A stretch of DNA of 64,000 bases from Petunia secreta (GCA_029990175.1 JARKIP010000011.1:1736001-1800000), one strand, 5' to 3'; numbered from the stretch's first letter, positions 35,828-47,319 are shown. Notes: generated by a model not told the origin, from the letters alone. Program-made: numbers and translations.

Positions 35828-38800
35828 TGTTGACACCTAATTTTGTCCCTCCTGTTTCGATAACCTTTTATTCAGATAAAATTGCACTGATAGCCACACA
35901 TTTACCTCGTACTCACCCCTATTCAAGGTCATTACTTCACACACGCACGCTAGTTAGGCTATTTTTTTTTTTTATAAAAAAAATGGCATTTGCACAAGTG
36001 ATTATCATTTTACAAAATTTGCGTGCTTCACTACAATTCCTCGTAATTATTATTTTAACAAAATTGCCTAAATTGTTTTAAAACCTAAATAATAGGTTTT
36101 CTTAATTATTTAACCCGCACAATTAATTTTCTTATTTTTATATATTTTTATAAGTATTTTATACGTATCTATATATATTTTATACCTATTTATACATAAT
36201 ATATACACCTGATATACACTCCAATGTTACACCTCACACCCTCCTCACTTATCCACGTCATTTCCGCCTCAGCTCCGCGTCAAGCCCACATAGTTTGATC
36301 CCAGACTTCCATTTGTCCAATCCAATGGTTGAAATATCAATTTCCATTTCTAATTATACAACATCCCCCAAAACCCTAAAAATAATCTCATTTCTCCCTC
36401 ACCCTCGTCCTGATTCTCTCTCTCGGCGAAAACCTAATCGCTACTATCTACGGCGATTTTCGGTCGATTCAGCCGGCGAAATCGAAAATAAATTACATCA
36501 CAATGATCCTCTCACTCTTCTCTACAAAACCCCTATGCGTTTGTCATAGTTTGATGAAAGTCGAAATCGACCCCTCGTCGGAGAAAATGGTGATCAACAG
36601 AAAATGTCTCCGACTTCGCCTAAATGGATCCTAAAAAGTTGCTACCCCTAAAAGAGGCGGAAAATCTCTCATGCAAATACATTCAAGACGGGTCGAGATC
36701 AAACCTACTCTGGTAAACTGGTAACCCTAACTTGATTTCTTTTTTTTCCTTCTTTTTTTCTCTAATTGTTCCTAGACCAACGTGATGTTAAACCTAAAAC
36801 TTACCTAAGTTCTTATGTGAATAATCATGATTTGTTACTTGTTTAACGATTAGGGTAAAAGTCCACATGATTATTAGTTCTTCCCTAACATTGTCAAATT
36901 TGAGTATTACTTGAACTTTCGTGTGCCTGCACTTCAATACATCATATATCATGTGTTTTATTGATCAAATCCCTATCTTTAGGACCTATAACAGTTTGGT
37001 TGTCCCACATGTTTTGCAATGTACTCAGTCACCTATCCTGTTTAAATTACACAGTTCCATGGTTACACGACTTTCACTCAGGCTAAAATATTGTCTACAT
37101 AATTTTAGGGTCCTGATGTTGTTCAATTTACACTCTTTGATTGGTCTTTGAATGGAATTTTTTTTTTTTGGGCAATTGACATAGTTTCAATTAGAGTCTT
37201 GATTGGAATCTGTTAGAATAATCCATGATTTCAAACCTAGAATAGCCTAAAAGCATACTTATACACTAATTCTTTGAATTTGGTCTCCATTACCAGTTAG
37301 GATTAGTAAGATCTGCTGCCTAGAATTTCGTTTATGTGATTTTCCCTAAGTTTAGGGTTTTTGATTTAGCCTATATTTGGAAAGGATATTAGGGAATCTT
37401 TGCTAATCTTGGAAAACAATATTGACTGCCTTATATGCTCACCTGTTTGAATTTAAACCCTGCACCTATTACAACTATATAAACTAGTCCTTCCATTCAC
37501 TTAAAGCAGAACGAGAGACACTGCACAATATTCACACATTGATACTTTGGCACTATACTGAAAACTCTCTTTTCTTGCTTTCAAAACTTCTGGAAAAAGC
37601 CCTATTATCTTGCTCTTTTCTGGATACTATTTCTGAAGGATCCTAACACTGCTTAGATATTGATTGCTTGATTCTTATCATTCTAAACAAGGTATAAAAC
37701 TCTTTCTGAATCTGTATTGTTCTTTGCCTAAACCTGCATATGCCTATGATGTTTGTTTAATCTCTGTTGGTATGTCTGAGCGTTCAAAGTCCTCCCTTAC
37801 CCCTTCCCCTGCTAAAATTTACCTTGCAGCATATATGGATAGTCTTAAGGCCTATACCAATACTTAATTTACAGGTCTCTTGCATGCTTGTAATAGCCTA
37901 GTGAAAGGCTCCTCCTGTCTGAAAAAACTAAGCCTAAACAGGCCTTACTTGGCTGTACACAGGGCACTGCCCAGTCATTACCCTTCTCTATTCTTTCCCC
38001 CTTAGGAGTTGTCCCCATCTGTGTATATTTATTAGTACTCCTGGTTGTACTTGCTTTAAGACAGGGTATGCAGTCATTCAGGTTGCAAGCATGGCTATCC
38101 AGGAGCCACTTCTAACCTTACTCCCCTATATGCTGCATTAATCATCTTGAAATTATGACTTCTATTGCCTAAAACTTGCATGACAATTACTAGGAACGAA
38201 ACCTTATGTTAATGTATGTTTACTTGTTTTCGATTAGATTCCGGATATTGCTAGCATATACAGGTTTTAAAGTCTTAAACCCTAACATTTGAAGTTTGCG
38301 TAAATCTGAAATTTTAAACGATAGGGGGGCTGAATGCGCAACTTTTTCTTACTCTGCGACTGCTTTTTCAAATTAAACCGCCCCTCTCTTTGCATAAATG
38401 ATACAGACCCTAAACAGTTTTTAAAACATGGCCTTTATATGTACTAAACTGATTTTCGACCTATTTTGACCTCTTATACACTAATCTAATATTGTATAGG
38501 GGGTATAAGTATTGGGGTCAACTATACAACTATACAAGTATCTGCTAAAGCCTAATACTATCAATTACTCATGTATTTGCATGTCTATGCCTATATTTAC
38601 GTGTGACAACCCTTTATTTGCATTTATATGCTTCTATGGAACTCGTTTTTTTTAAAACAACTCACTCACCTATATATATTTTCAAAATTGACCCCTACAT
38701 CAAAAAGCTATTAAGGTTAGGGCTCGATAATTAATGACGAGTCACACCGACCCTAAATGGCTAACATTTTATTTCAAAAATAACCCTCATTTATTTTTTT

Positions 38801-39392
38801 TTTTTTTTTTTACAAAATCTGAAGCTATTTGCGAAAACTGCTATTCTTGTAAAACTGCCGATTTGTGCAAATCTAACTCAAATGCTGAAATTGCACAAAT
38901 AAGCTGTATTTCGATATTCTTTGCAGATTTAGTAATATTTTCAATTAGGCTTTTATATTAGAGGCCATAAATGCGATTAGGCGTGGATTAGGACGTATGT
39001 GATATCCAATAGTGTATATGCTATCTAGACTTGCCTAATTAGACTTAGTATACAAATTGATTGAGAATTTGACCTTTTAAGTTAATAATATGTATATGAT
39101 AACATGTATTTGCATAGACATCCCAAAATATATAGACTCGGGCGAGAACCACTTTTCGTGGGACTTGGGGAAGTGCCTAACACCTTCTTCCCCGAGTCAT
39201 TTGGACTTCTTACCCACTGAATCTCTGAAACTAGACCAGTTTAATAAAGAACTTGACTTTAGACGCTTAGGTGACCTAATACGCCTTAGAAAACTATATA
39301 AGGTGGCGACTCCAACTCTTAACTCAAACGAGTTACCCATTCAAATTCGAAACCTGACTCGCTCCGAGTTGAGACTAAAATCGGGTATGACG
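35828..39392 (+). repeat. 3' LTR of C
   Basis: 3565 bp, partner of 18184-21670. It ends TATGACG, where the 5' copy has TATGACA, so the terminal CA is mutated. A TATA-like CTATATAAAC is near 37475. It contains the 52 bp missing from the 5' copy. Confidence 0.9.
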
Positions 39393-39397
39393 GAGGC

Positions 39398-40158
39398 CGA
39401 TGACACGAAGCCAAGTCAAGTTGCTGCATGATACTCACATTCAATTGGCGTGGTCGGGAGAAAGCAGCCGCTCCAAATTTGATTGGTCGAGCTCAAGATT
39501 CGAAGGCGTCATCTACAAGCTCGAGCCCGAAGAAGGTAGCAACCGAACACTCAACATCGACGTTGAACAGTGAAGCAAAAAACCAACCGAAGGAAGAGCG
39601 TCCGAGTTCATGTGTTCGAATCAAAGGAAGCGACCGAACACTTCACATTGACGGCGAGCATTAAAAGCAACCGAAGGGAGAGCGTCCGAAATTCAAGTTT
39701 TCGAATTCAAGTGATCGAACACTTAGCTTATTCAACCACTGCATGGCTTATTCTGATTGGTCATATGTGACCATTTTACTATTTTGCCCTTAGTATTGTC
39801 TATATAAACTCCTTTCTATTTCATTTGTAAGCACCTATTGAATATTGAATATTGAATGAGCGTAGCCGAGAGCACTTTATCTTTTGTTTCAGATGTGAGC
39901 AAACCCGATGGGGTCCTTCGGAACTTGTGGCTTTTGGTGAATCCGATTGCATAATTCCTCTTTGATCATTCAGTTTGCAAGAGACATTGTTTTCTTGAGG
40001 ATTGTTGCATAGCTTAGGTGCTCTTTCCTTCAACTTGAATCATACCGAGACCAGTTCCTCGGTGCCTTTCAAGCAAGAAAAGCTGTGTCAAGATTCTATC
40101 TTTGTTTTCCGCTGTTTGTCCTCGGTTGCTAAGCTTAATCTCCAATTAGCTTGCACCA
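39398..40158 (+). repeat. Remainder of the 3' LTR of B
   Basis: Continues the LTR from CGATGACACGAAGCC and ends TTGCACCA, matching 11300-12093. TATATAAA is at about 39801-39808. It is followed by TAGGG (40159-40163), the right target copy of B. Confidence 0.9.
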
Positions 40159-40163
40159 TAGGG

Positions 40164-40978
40164 GCCGAGTAGCTTCTGTTGGTTCTTCACTTCTTTTTTT
40201 ACCGCGCATGTCACAATGGCCACATAACAACTTCTGGATAGTGTCTGCTCCCCTCGAATCTCTTTCACCCCCAGGAAGTGGGGGGTATTTAAGGACTTGA
40301 TGAAGTGTAGACGATACTCTGCGTACTTAGTGAATCCATCTTCCTAGGATAATATTATACGAGAGATCGCATGTCATTACCTAGAAGGACGTTACCTTCG
40401 TTACTCTAGGGAGGTGGACTGGCATGAGCACTTCTCCCACATACTTCTTGCTGGAGCTATTGAAGTTGGTTATCGTGTATGGACTGGGAATTATCTGGTG
40501 CTGCACCTCCATCTGGTGGACGCTTCTCAGTGGATAATATTCACAGCGCTGCCCGGATCTATCAACACATGTTTGACATGGGAATCATGCACCTGCAAGG
40601 TGATGATCAAGGCATTGTGGTGCGGGTAGAGGACCTTCTCTATATCTTTATCATCGAATTCAATGGTATTGACATGAGGCTTTTTGGTCAACTCGTGGTG
40701 AACCTCACAAATCATGATGGTTCTACCCCTATCGTTATCAACCCGAGCTCTTCGAAGATCGTGTTGACGGATCTTGAGTTACCCTGGACTTTATATGCTG
40801 CTTTGTTGGAGTTACTATAGGGCACTGATTCTCGATGGGATGCTGGCCTCAATAGTAAACAAAGAAATGTTGCTTTTCGACATCTGCTCATAGTTTCGGT
40901 CAGGTTAGCCGAGTTATGAGTCGTCTGTCAGATCTTGATGGCGATGTTCTGTGAGGCATTGTCGTTGCTGTTTGGCAT
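40164..40978 (-). pseudogene. gag start and protease of element A
   Basis: The minus-strand ATG at 40978 opens MPNSNDNASQNIAIKI and stops, a gag start like that of A2 at 9327. The rest of gag is missing. 40527-40715 encodes VLIDPGSAVNIIH, the protease active site, in a context that matches A2. The right edge of B lies at 40163, so the protease once joined the RT region left of 11253. Confidence 0.65.
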
Positions 40979-41026
40979 CGTTGCGCCTTTTCCTTCGTAG
41001 AAACCTACAATTGCTTGGGCGCTAAA

Positions 41027-41480
41027 ATTCTTAGGCTTAAATTTGTTCGTTTAGGTAAAACAATTAAATTTGTTAGAGGTCACAAACAATACGGTAAATA
41101 TGAAGGAAAAGTAAGTAAAATTAAGATAAAAGTAATAGACAAGAAAGTAAAGAATTTTATTCTTTGAGAACAGTCGGATTCTGTGTGAATTGTTTGATGT
41201 ATAATATAATGTGAGGAGGGGTATTTATAGCCAAGATTTGCTCAGTCCTAATTATGGTAAAGTACAAGGACTGATAAAGCCGTGAGCCTGTATACTCAAG
41301 GCGACGGTATATACAAAATCCTAACTTGGAAATTATAAACCATAAGGCGACGGGATGTATACCTTGCATCCTACGCCCGCACCGGCTGAGCGTGGCTTAA
41401 GGAGCAGGTGTGTATCCTCTACGCCTAGTGACTCATAAGCTAAATCTAGTCTCATTAGCTGGACTCGTATCCCCTTAATA
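41027..41480 (-). repeat. 5' LTR of element A, outer end unclear
   Basis: Aligns to the LTRs of A2 (CTTAAATTTGTTCGTTTAGG, GGAGGGGTATTTATAG, CTGGACTCGTATCCCC). It breaks off near 41480, where TA repeats begin, so the terminal TG of the element is not identified. The primer site next to it (41013-41026) is degraded. Confidence 0.7.
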
Positions 41481-41499
41481 TATATATTATATACATATA

Positions 41500-41681
41500 T
41501 ATAATTCATTTTTTTGATTTTAACCAAATTTTTTTAATCTAAACCAAAAACCAAGTAACATCAAAAATTTTGAAATATAAAACCACAATCAAACCAAAAA
41601 TCGAAAAACCGAAAATCGGATTTAAAAAAATTATGGTTCGGTCGATTTTTTCGATTTGGTTCGGTTTGTGCCCACCCCTAG
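41500..41681. mobile_element. One end of a hAT-like element, truncated
   Basis: The minus strand reads CTAGGGGTGGGCACAAACCG, a common hAT end, followed by repeated CGGTTTTTCG/AACCGAA-type subterminal motifs. No second end or target duplication was found; TA repeats (41478-41505) border it on the left and a LINE tail on the right. Confidence 0.5.
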
Positions 41682-42910
41682 CAACAACAACAACAACATC
41701 ATACCCGGTATATTCCACAGGTGGGGTCTGGGGAGGGTGGGATGTACGCATACCTTACCTCCACCAAGGTGGAGAGGCTGTTTCCGATAGACCCTCGGCT
41801 AAAAAAATAAAAATATCTTAGAAAAATACGCATAAAATCAAAACATCGATATAATGCTAGAAAGAATGATAATGCTAAAGCAATGTCCAAACTAAACAGA
41901 TAAGAAGAGAAGACATAAAGGTGAAAACTAAGAAGTAAATTTTCTATATACACATAAACTGCATCCAATAAGAGCACATACACTCGACAACTACTCACCC
42001 TTCCACCCTAATCCTCGACCTCCATGCGCCCCTATCTAAGGTCATGTCATCGGTGATCTTGATTTGGGCCATTTCCTGACGAATCACCTCAGCCCAGTTC
42101 TTCTTCGGCTTGCCTCTACCTCTCCGTAGACCTAGCACTGCCAACCTCTCACACCTCCTAACCGGAGCATCGACACTCCTCCTTCTCACGTGCCCGGACC
42201 ATCACAACCTTGCTTCTCGCATATTCTCATCCACTGAGGCCACACCCACCTTGTTGCGAATGACTTCATTCTTAATCTTATCCATCCTGGTGTGACCATA
42301 CATCCACCTAAGTATTCTCATTTCTGCCACTTTCATCTTTTGAATGTGCGAGTTCTTGACTGGCCAGCATTTTGCCCCGTACAGCATAGCTGGTCTGACG
42401 ACCACTCTATAGAATTTTCCTTTAAGGCACTCTCCTATCACACAGAACACCGGATGCAAGTCTCCACTTCATCCAGCCAACACTTATACGGTGAGTGACA
42501 TCATCATCAATTTCTCCATTGCTTTGGAGGATTGAGCCAAGATATCGGAAGCTTCCTTTCTTAGGAATGACTTGTGAATCAAGTCTCACTTCCACATCTG
42601 GCTCATCAGAAGCGTCACTAAACTTGCATTCCATGTACTCTGTCTTCATCTTGCTTAGCCTGAAGCCTTTAGACTCTAAAGTCTACCTCCACACCTCCAA
42701 CTTCTCATTGACACCTGGGCGTGTCTCATCCACCAAGACTATATCATCCGCAAATAGCATGCACCACGGCACATCTCCTTGAATACTCTGAGCCAATTCA
42801 TCCATCACTAGGGCGAATAAAAATGGGCTAAGTGTTGATCCCAGATGCAGTCCTACCTCGACCGGGAAGTGCTCTGAGTCTCCTCCCACCGTCCTCACTC
42901 GAGTCTTAAC
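41682..42910 (-). mobile_element. 5'-truncated RTE-type LINE
   Basis: The minus strand encodes the end of a non-LTR RT: LGSTLSPFLFALVMDELAQS and CMLFADDIVLVDETRPGVNE (42683-42905), the FADD catalytic motif intact, then YLGSILQSNGEIDDDVTHRI (42422-42649), CWPVKNSHIQKMKVAEMRIL (42202-42459) and the C-terminus (41995-42189). Frames are broken in at least three places. The 3' end has the conserved region around 41700-41800 and a (TTG)n tail at 41682-41697, typical of plant RTE elements. The endonuclease and RT start are missing. Confidence 0.85.
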
Positions 42911-43600
42911 AACAAGTGAATTTTTATGGTTTGGATCAAGTAAAATAGTTACTGCTTTAAATGACATTGTGGGATCCAAACAAACAAAATTCACTATATT
43001 TTCTACAACATTGAATATGAAATTTACAAGATTTTGCTAAGTATGTCACCATTATGTGAAATTGTGAATAGTGAAAGAAACTATGTTTAGTTCATTTTTT
43101 ATAAATAAAAAGTTGTGGCTATTAAAGTGGGCGGGGTTTGAGTAAGGTTGTGTTCGGATGTTGGATATATATTGTTTAGGATGTTTAATTTAACATTTAA
43201 AAAGTTAAAAAAAAAATAGGAAAAAAATATGCCAAGTCATTTTTTAGTCAAAGATGACCTTTTGAGCCAATTACCTAAAGTTGGATGACTGTTGAGCGAC
43301 GAATGAAAGAAAGATGACTTTACTGGCCAAGTACTCAAAGTTGAGCAACCAGTTGAGCCACCAGTTGAGCCATCAACTCCCTTGATTCCTAAACTTAGAA
43401 GCATAATGATTTGAGAAAAGTTTAACTTAAAAAATAAAAAACTCCATTGATGGGTTTAAGAAATGGTGCAAATCATGAACTAAATTTTATGATTTCTTGA
43501 TTGTTAGCTTGAATTGAGGGTTGGGGTTTGATCCAAGTGTTGTTTAGAGCCTATAGAATTGTATGAAAAGATTTTTTAGAAGATAATTTTTTACTACGCA
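42911..43600. other. AT-rich DNA without recognised features
   Basis: No gene, RNA or element end is recognised on either strand. A short phrase GTTGAGC-ACCAGTTGAGCCA is repeated near 43335-43375. Confidence 0.5.
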
Positions 43601-44112
43601 CCATTGTTGAGCTCGAAACTATTGAATATGAATTTATTTTTATTTGTTGCTTGATTCGAAAAGGGTGTCACAAAATATTATTTCTAGTAACTTACAAGTT
43701 TAAACTAAAATTTTGTCGGATTTGAAATTTATTTGAGGCGTTAGGAGATGATTTGAATGCCTACCATTGTTGAGCTTGAGGCTCTTGAATATAAATTTTA
43801 AAATTTCTTATTTGTAGCATGATTCAAAGTGGGTGTTGTAAAAATTTATCTCTAGTATCTTTAGAAAGTCTATACTAAAATTTTGACATAGTTGGAATTA
43901 ATTTGAGGTGTCTAGAAGATGATTTTTAAATATCCACCACTGTTGAGCTTGAAGCTCTTGAATATAAAATTTTGATTTTGTTTTTGTTTGATTCCAGAGG
44001 GTGTTGCAAAATATTATCTCTAGAAGAATTCATGCTAAAATTTGATCGCATTTTGAGCCGATTCAAGGTGCTTGAGATCGAAGTTTTGAGCTAAAAATCA
44101 AATAAAACAATA
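43601..44112. repeat. Three imperfect tandem units of about 163-174 bp
   Basis: Units begin at 43601, 43764 and 43938 with CCATTGTTGAGCT or CCACTGTTGAGCTT, followed by GAATATAAATTT, GGGTGTTGCAAAATATTATC and CTAAAATTTTG phrases. No coding potential. They are diverged, so the duplication is old. Confidence 0.75.
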
Positions 44113-44164
44113 TTTTGTAAGTTGTACACTGCAATGGTATACTGCTGATATTTATTGTAACAAT

Positions 44165-44978
44165 CTCTGTTTTAAAAGGCAGTTTTGGGACTCGCCGGGG
44201 ACTCGCCTCGGGGTGGAGCACTTGCAAAACGCTCTGAGACTCTCGAGCGGGGCTTAGATCCGTGAGGCTTACGCCTCAAGCGCCCAACGATGCCTCCAGG
44301 GCATGCCCAACGCTCGGGACTCGCCTTATAGAATCTATGCAAATGATATGTCTAATTCCCTAATTAAGATTATTCATCCATAATTTTCTTTAAAAATGAA
44401 GTTATATTCATCTATAGAAATTCAAAAATTGAATATAGCTCAATTAACGAGACATAATATTACATATATTACAATTAAGAATATCATCTGTATACTTAAT
44501 CTAAAAATGCATAGCCGATGTTTATAATATCATTACTTGTTATTTGTCTTCATGTTTTATTTTTGTCACTTAAAATTGTTAGACTTCAATTATTTTACAA
44601 TTTAGCAATAATTTTATATTTATCAATGAAGAATTAATTTTTTAAATTATAATAGTAATAAATTTTATTGTTTATTCATTTTTTATAGTAATAAATTTTT
44701 ATTTAAAAGTTAAGGCCTTATGGTTTATTTGTATCTTATAAAAACTGTAACATTATTCAATTTCTTACAATTGTTAAAAAAGTTAGATCTTTTGTTTCTA
44801 TAATCTTTTTTCTTGTATCTAATTTTCTTAATTTTTTTGGCTCATTATGCTATTTTATTAATTTTAATAAATTAAAAAATAAGATCCATGGGACTTACGC
44901 CTCATGTCTCGGGCCTTACGCCTCGCCTCATTGTAAGAAAAAACGCCTCGCCTTGCGCCCTAGCCTTTTAAAACATTG
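44165..44978. mobile_element. hAT-type MITE, 814 bp
   Basis: A perfect 8-bp target duplication GTAACAAT (44157-44164, 44979-44986) and inverted ends CTCTGTTTTAAAAGGC / CAATGTTTTAAAAGGC. CTCGCC/GCGAGG-type motifs cluster in the first 170 and last 100 bases, and the middle is AT-rich. No transposase. It sits inside the GTATAC array. Confidence 0.85.
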
Positions 44979-45727
44979 GTAACAATATACTGCTATGGTA
45001 TACAGTTAACTACCCGTATACTTTACTGTATACTATAATAGTATACAGTTAACTACAATTGTACACTTCAACTAGATATTGTATAATCTTCTAGTATACA
45101 CCATTTTGCATTTGGATCGAAGTGAAAGCTTTCATCGAACTAATGAATGTTTCAAATTTTGTTGTTTTGAATATAGTATACCTTTTTGGTATATAGTATA
45201 TTCTTTTGTTATACACATTTTTGTGTTTGAATCGAAGTGTGAGTTGCTACCGAACAAATGGACGTTTTGAATTTAGTTGTTTTGAATATGTTATACTATT
45301 TTGGTATACATCATTTTATTTTTGGATCGATATGTGAACCGTTATCAAACAAACAAATGTTGCTATTTCGAATACAGTATACCTTATTAGTATATTGTAT
45401 ATTTTTCTGGTAAATCTTTTTGTTATTGGCTCGAAGAGCATGAGCTGATATCGAACAAATGGATGTTCCAATTTTTGTTGTTTCAAATGCAGTATACTTT
45501 TTTGGCATGCCGTATACTATTTTGGCATACCGTATATCGACGTCTGAGCTCTATCGAATAAACTGGTGTTTCAATATTTGTTGTTTAAATATAATATATA
45601 TTTTTGGTGGACTGTATACTCTTTTGGTGTATATCTTTTTGTGTTTGGATCGAAGTACGAGCTGCTATCAGACATATAGAGCTTTTGATTTTTATTGTTT
45701 TAAACATAGTATACTTTTTTTGGTATA

Positions 45728-45902
45728 GAGCCTTGGAGCAACATGTAAAGTAGTCTTCGTGTGACCTATAGGTCATGGGTTGCCTTGGAAACAGCTACTA
45801 ATGCTTGCATCAAGTTAGGCTGCCTACATCACACCTCTTAAGATGGGGCCCTTCCCCGAACCCTACGTGAACGCGAGATGCTTTGTGCACCAGGCTGCCC
45901 TT
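45728..45902 (+). mobile_element. Au-type SINE
   Basis: 175 bp, GAGCCTTGGAGCAAC to GGGCTGCCC-like end. It contains the tRNA-derived start with internal promoter boxes (TGGAGCAACATG; GGTCATGGGTTGCC for box B) and the conserved body GTGACCTATAGGTCA, GGAAACAGCTACTAATGC and CCTTCCCCGAACCCTA, recalled as the Au family of angiosperm SINEs. Flanks TATACTTTTTTTGGTATA and TATACTTTTTTGGTATA look like a target duplication, but the host array repeats this phrase, so this is not proof. Confidence 0.85.
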
Positions 45903-45920
45903 TATACTTTTTTGGTATAC

Positions 45921-47319
45921 AATATATCTTATTGGTATAGTATGAGATATCATTTTGATATACTTAATTACTTATGTACCATATCTATCTGAACATTTTT
46001 TTTATCATTGACATAGAGAAATAAACAAGGAAAGAAAAAAAATAACAATAAATAAGTTTATTATTTCAAAAAATTTCACTAATATAAAAATAAAAATAGA
46101 AAAAATAAATAAATGAATTACAAATCATTATGTTATATGGTAAAAGTAAAAAATAAAAAGAAAGAATAAAGGTTTTTCAGTTATCATTTTTTATTGGTAT
46201 ATCAAAAATGAGAAAAAGATTAAAAAAAAAATAACGGAGCAAAAAGCTATGTAGAAATAGGTTATGTATATATTTTAAAAAGAAACTAGAAAAATAATTG
46301 AATGGAATTATAAAGGATAAAAAAGAAGAGCAAATAAATATGATAATAAGGAAACAAGGACAGTAAATTACTACTTATATAGAAAGGTGAAAGGGAGCAG
46401 CTTGGGGTCGTCCTCCCTATGGTTGCGTGCCATGATTTGACAAAACAACCACTTTTGTTATTTCAGTTGACTAGGTAGCCAATTTATGCATATAGTATAA
46501 TATACTAATTTGCTAAAACAATCACTTTGTAGATTTAAGTTGACTAGGTAGCCATTTTGCATATGTTATATTATCCTGATTTGGCTGGAACTGTAGTCAC
46601 TCTTTACACCGCATGCAGATCAAGAGGCTACACATTCAAAGCTATAAATTGAAGCATAGCCAGCGGTAACAAATCAATGCAAATCAAGGAGTCGTATTCA
46701 AATCTATAAATTAAAGCAAATGTTTATTTTAGCGCATTATGGCGATCCAACAGGATCTGATAGGAACCTTTTTAAATCATATTCCCAGCGATTTATTAAG
46801 AAATTTATTTAAAGTTTGTCGGCCAGTGTCCAAGTTCTGACTATAAAAGCTAAAAGTTAAACAATTTTTATGGAGATTTATTGACACTAAAATATCGTAT
46901 TAATACATGAAGTTCAATCTTTCCCAAGCTTGAGCCCGGGCTGGCCCGGGCTCATCGCCCCTAGTCAAGGCATAAGCTCGTAAGATTTTTTTAAATTTTG
47001 CCTTAAAATATAGAAGAATTGGTAAATGAGTAGATGATGCAAATAAATTATAGATATAATTCGTAAATAGAGTACAAGTTATGGGTAGACAAGTTATTAT
47101 TTCAAGGTCAATAGGCATTTTTGTAAATGACCCATGTTTAAAAGCGGAGCTGGTATTTTTCGCAAAGTTTTGTCACAACAGCCTTGTAGAATATTATGTT
47201 TTGCAAGTTGGTCATGTTTATGCAAAATTAGCAACTTGAGGTGCAGTGATCACTTTGTCAACTAAGTATATTTCATCACAACTCCACTACTGCTCTAGTT
47301 GATCATCCATCACCCGGAA
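45921..47319. other. AT-rich upstream region of the kinase gene
   Basis: No gene is recognised. A duplicated phrase TTGACTAGGTAGCCA occurs near 46463 and 46540. A GC-rich perfect inverted repeat lies at 46932-46953 (arms GAGCCCGGGC, 2-base loop) beside CATCGCCCCTAG, possibly an old hAT end. The kinase promoter should lie in the last few hundred bases, but no convincing TATA box stands out. Confidence 0.5.

Larger units (their letters stand above)
18184..39392 (+). mobile_element. Ogre-type Ty3/gypsy (Tat lineage) element C
   Basis: 21.2 kb, bounded by a perfect 5-bp target duplication GAGGC (18179-18183 and 39393-39397) inside the 3' LTR of B. LTRs of about 3.5 kb, an extra ORF upstream of gag, a possible intron between protease and RT, two RNase H domains, and tandem repeats before the 3' LTR together fit the Ogre type of giant Tat-lineage elements. 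Here the extra ORF is present twice. All genes have stops or frame shifts. The LTRs show about ten differences in the first 130 bases by eye, so the insertion is old, but younger than B. Confidence 0.9.
11254..40158 (+). mobile_element. Chromovirus-like Ty3/gypsy element B, interrupted by C
   Basis: 5' LTR 11254-12093, primer site matching initiator Met tRNA, gag, protease, RT, RNase H, integrase, polypurine tract, and a 3' LTR that starts at 18137 and resumes at 39398 after element C. The target copies are CAGGG (11249-11253) and TAGGG (40159-40163), four of five equal. Without C the element is about 7.7 kb. It has many stops. The integrase tail reads LPGEYNVSNNFNVAGLTP, a form seen in chromovirus-type elements; I saw no clear chromodomain. 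Confidence 0.85.
1..41480 (-). mobile_element. Outer Tat-like Ty3/gypsy element A, old, interrupted twice
   Basis: Reading the minus strand from right to left gives an LTR (about 41027-41480), a gag start, protease, RT, RNase H, a second RNase H, integrase and a long 3' non-coding region that runs out of the window at position 1. The second RNase H after RT places it by family knowledge in the Tat lineage of Ty3/gypsy. The body is split by A2 (3314-9892) and by B (11254-40158). Removing both inserts brings the RNase H halves at 3313/9893 together, and joins the protease remnant right of 40163 to the linker and RT left of 11253. Most of gag is deleted and every frame carries stops. The 3' LTR must lie left of the window. 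Confidence 0.8.
44115..45920. repeat. Tandem array rich in GTATAC, about 95-122 bp units
   Basis: At least six units share a GGATCGAAGTG-GAGCTG-TATCGAACAAATGG block, TTTGTTGTTT-AAATA and AGTATAC-TTTTTGGTATAC, starting near 45105, 45220, 45312, 45417, 45537 and 45636. Similar GTATAC phrases at 44115-44160 and 44980-45070 show that the array was there before the hAT MITE (44165-44978) entered it. Each GTATAC-TTTT-GGTATAC pair is self-complementary. Open frames here are products of the repeat. Confidence 0.8.

Noticed and set aside
45079..45776. Cys/Tyr-rich open frames on both strands
   Set aside because: They are translations of the GTATAC tandem array, similar to each other because of the DNA repeat, without motif or start context.
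45728..45800. tRNA gene
   Set aside because: The tRNA-like boxes belong to the start of a SINE; no cloverleaf with acceptor stem was found.
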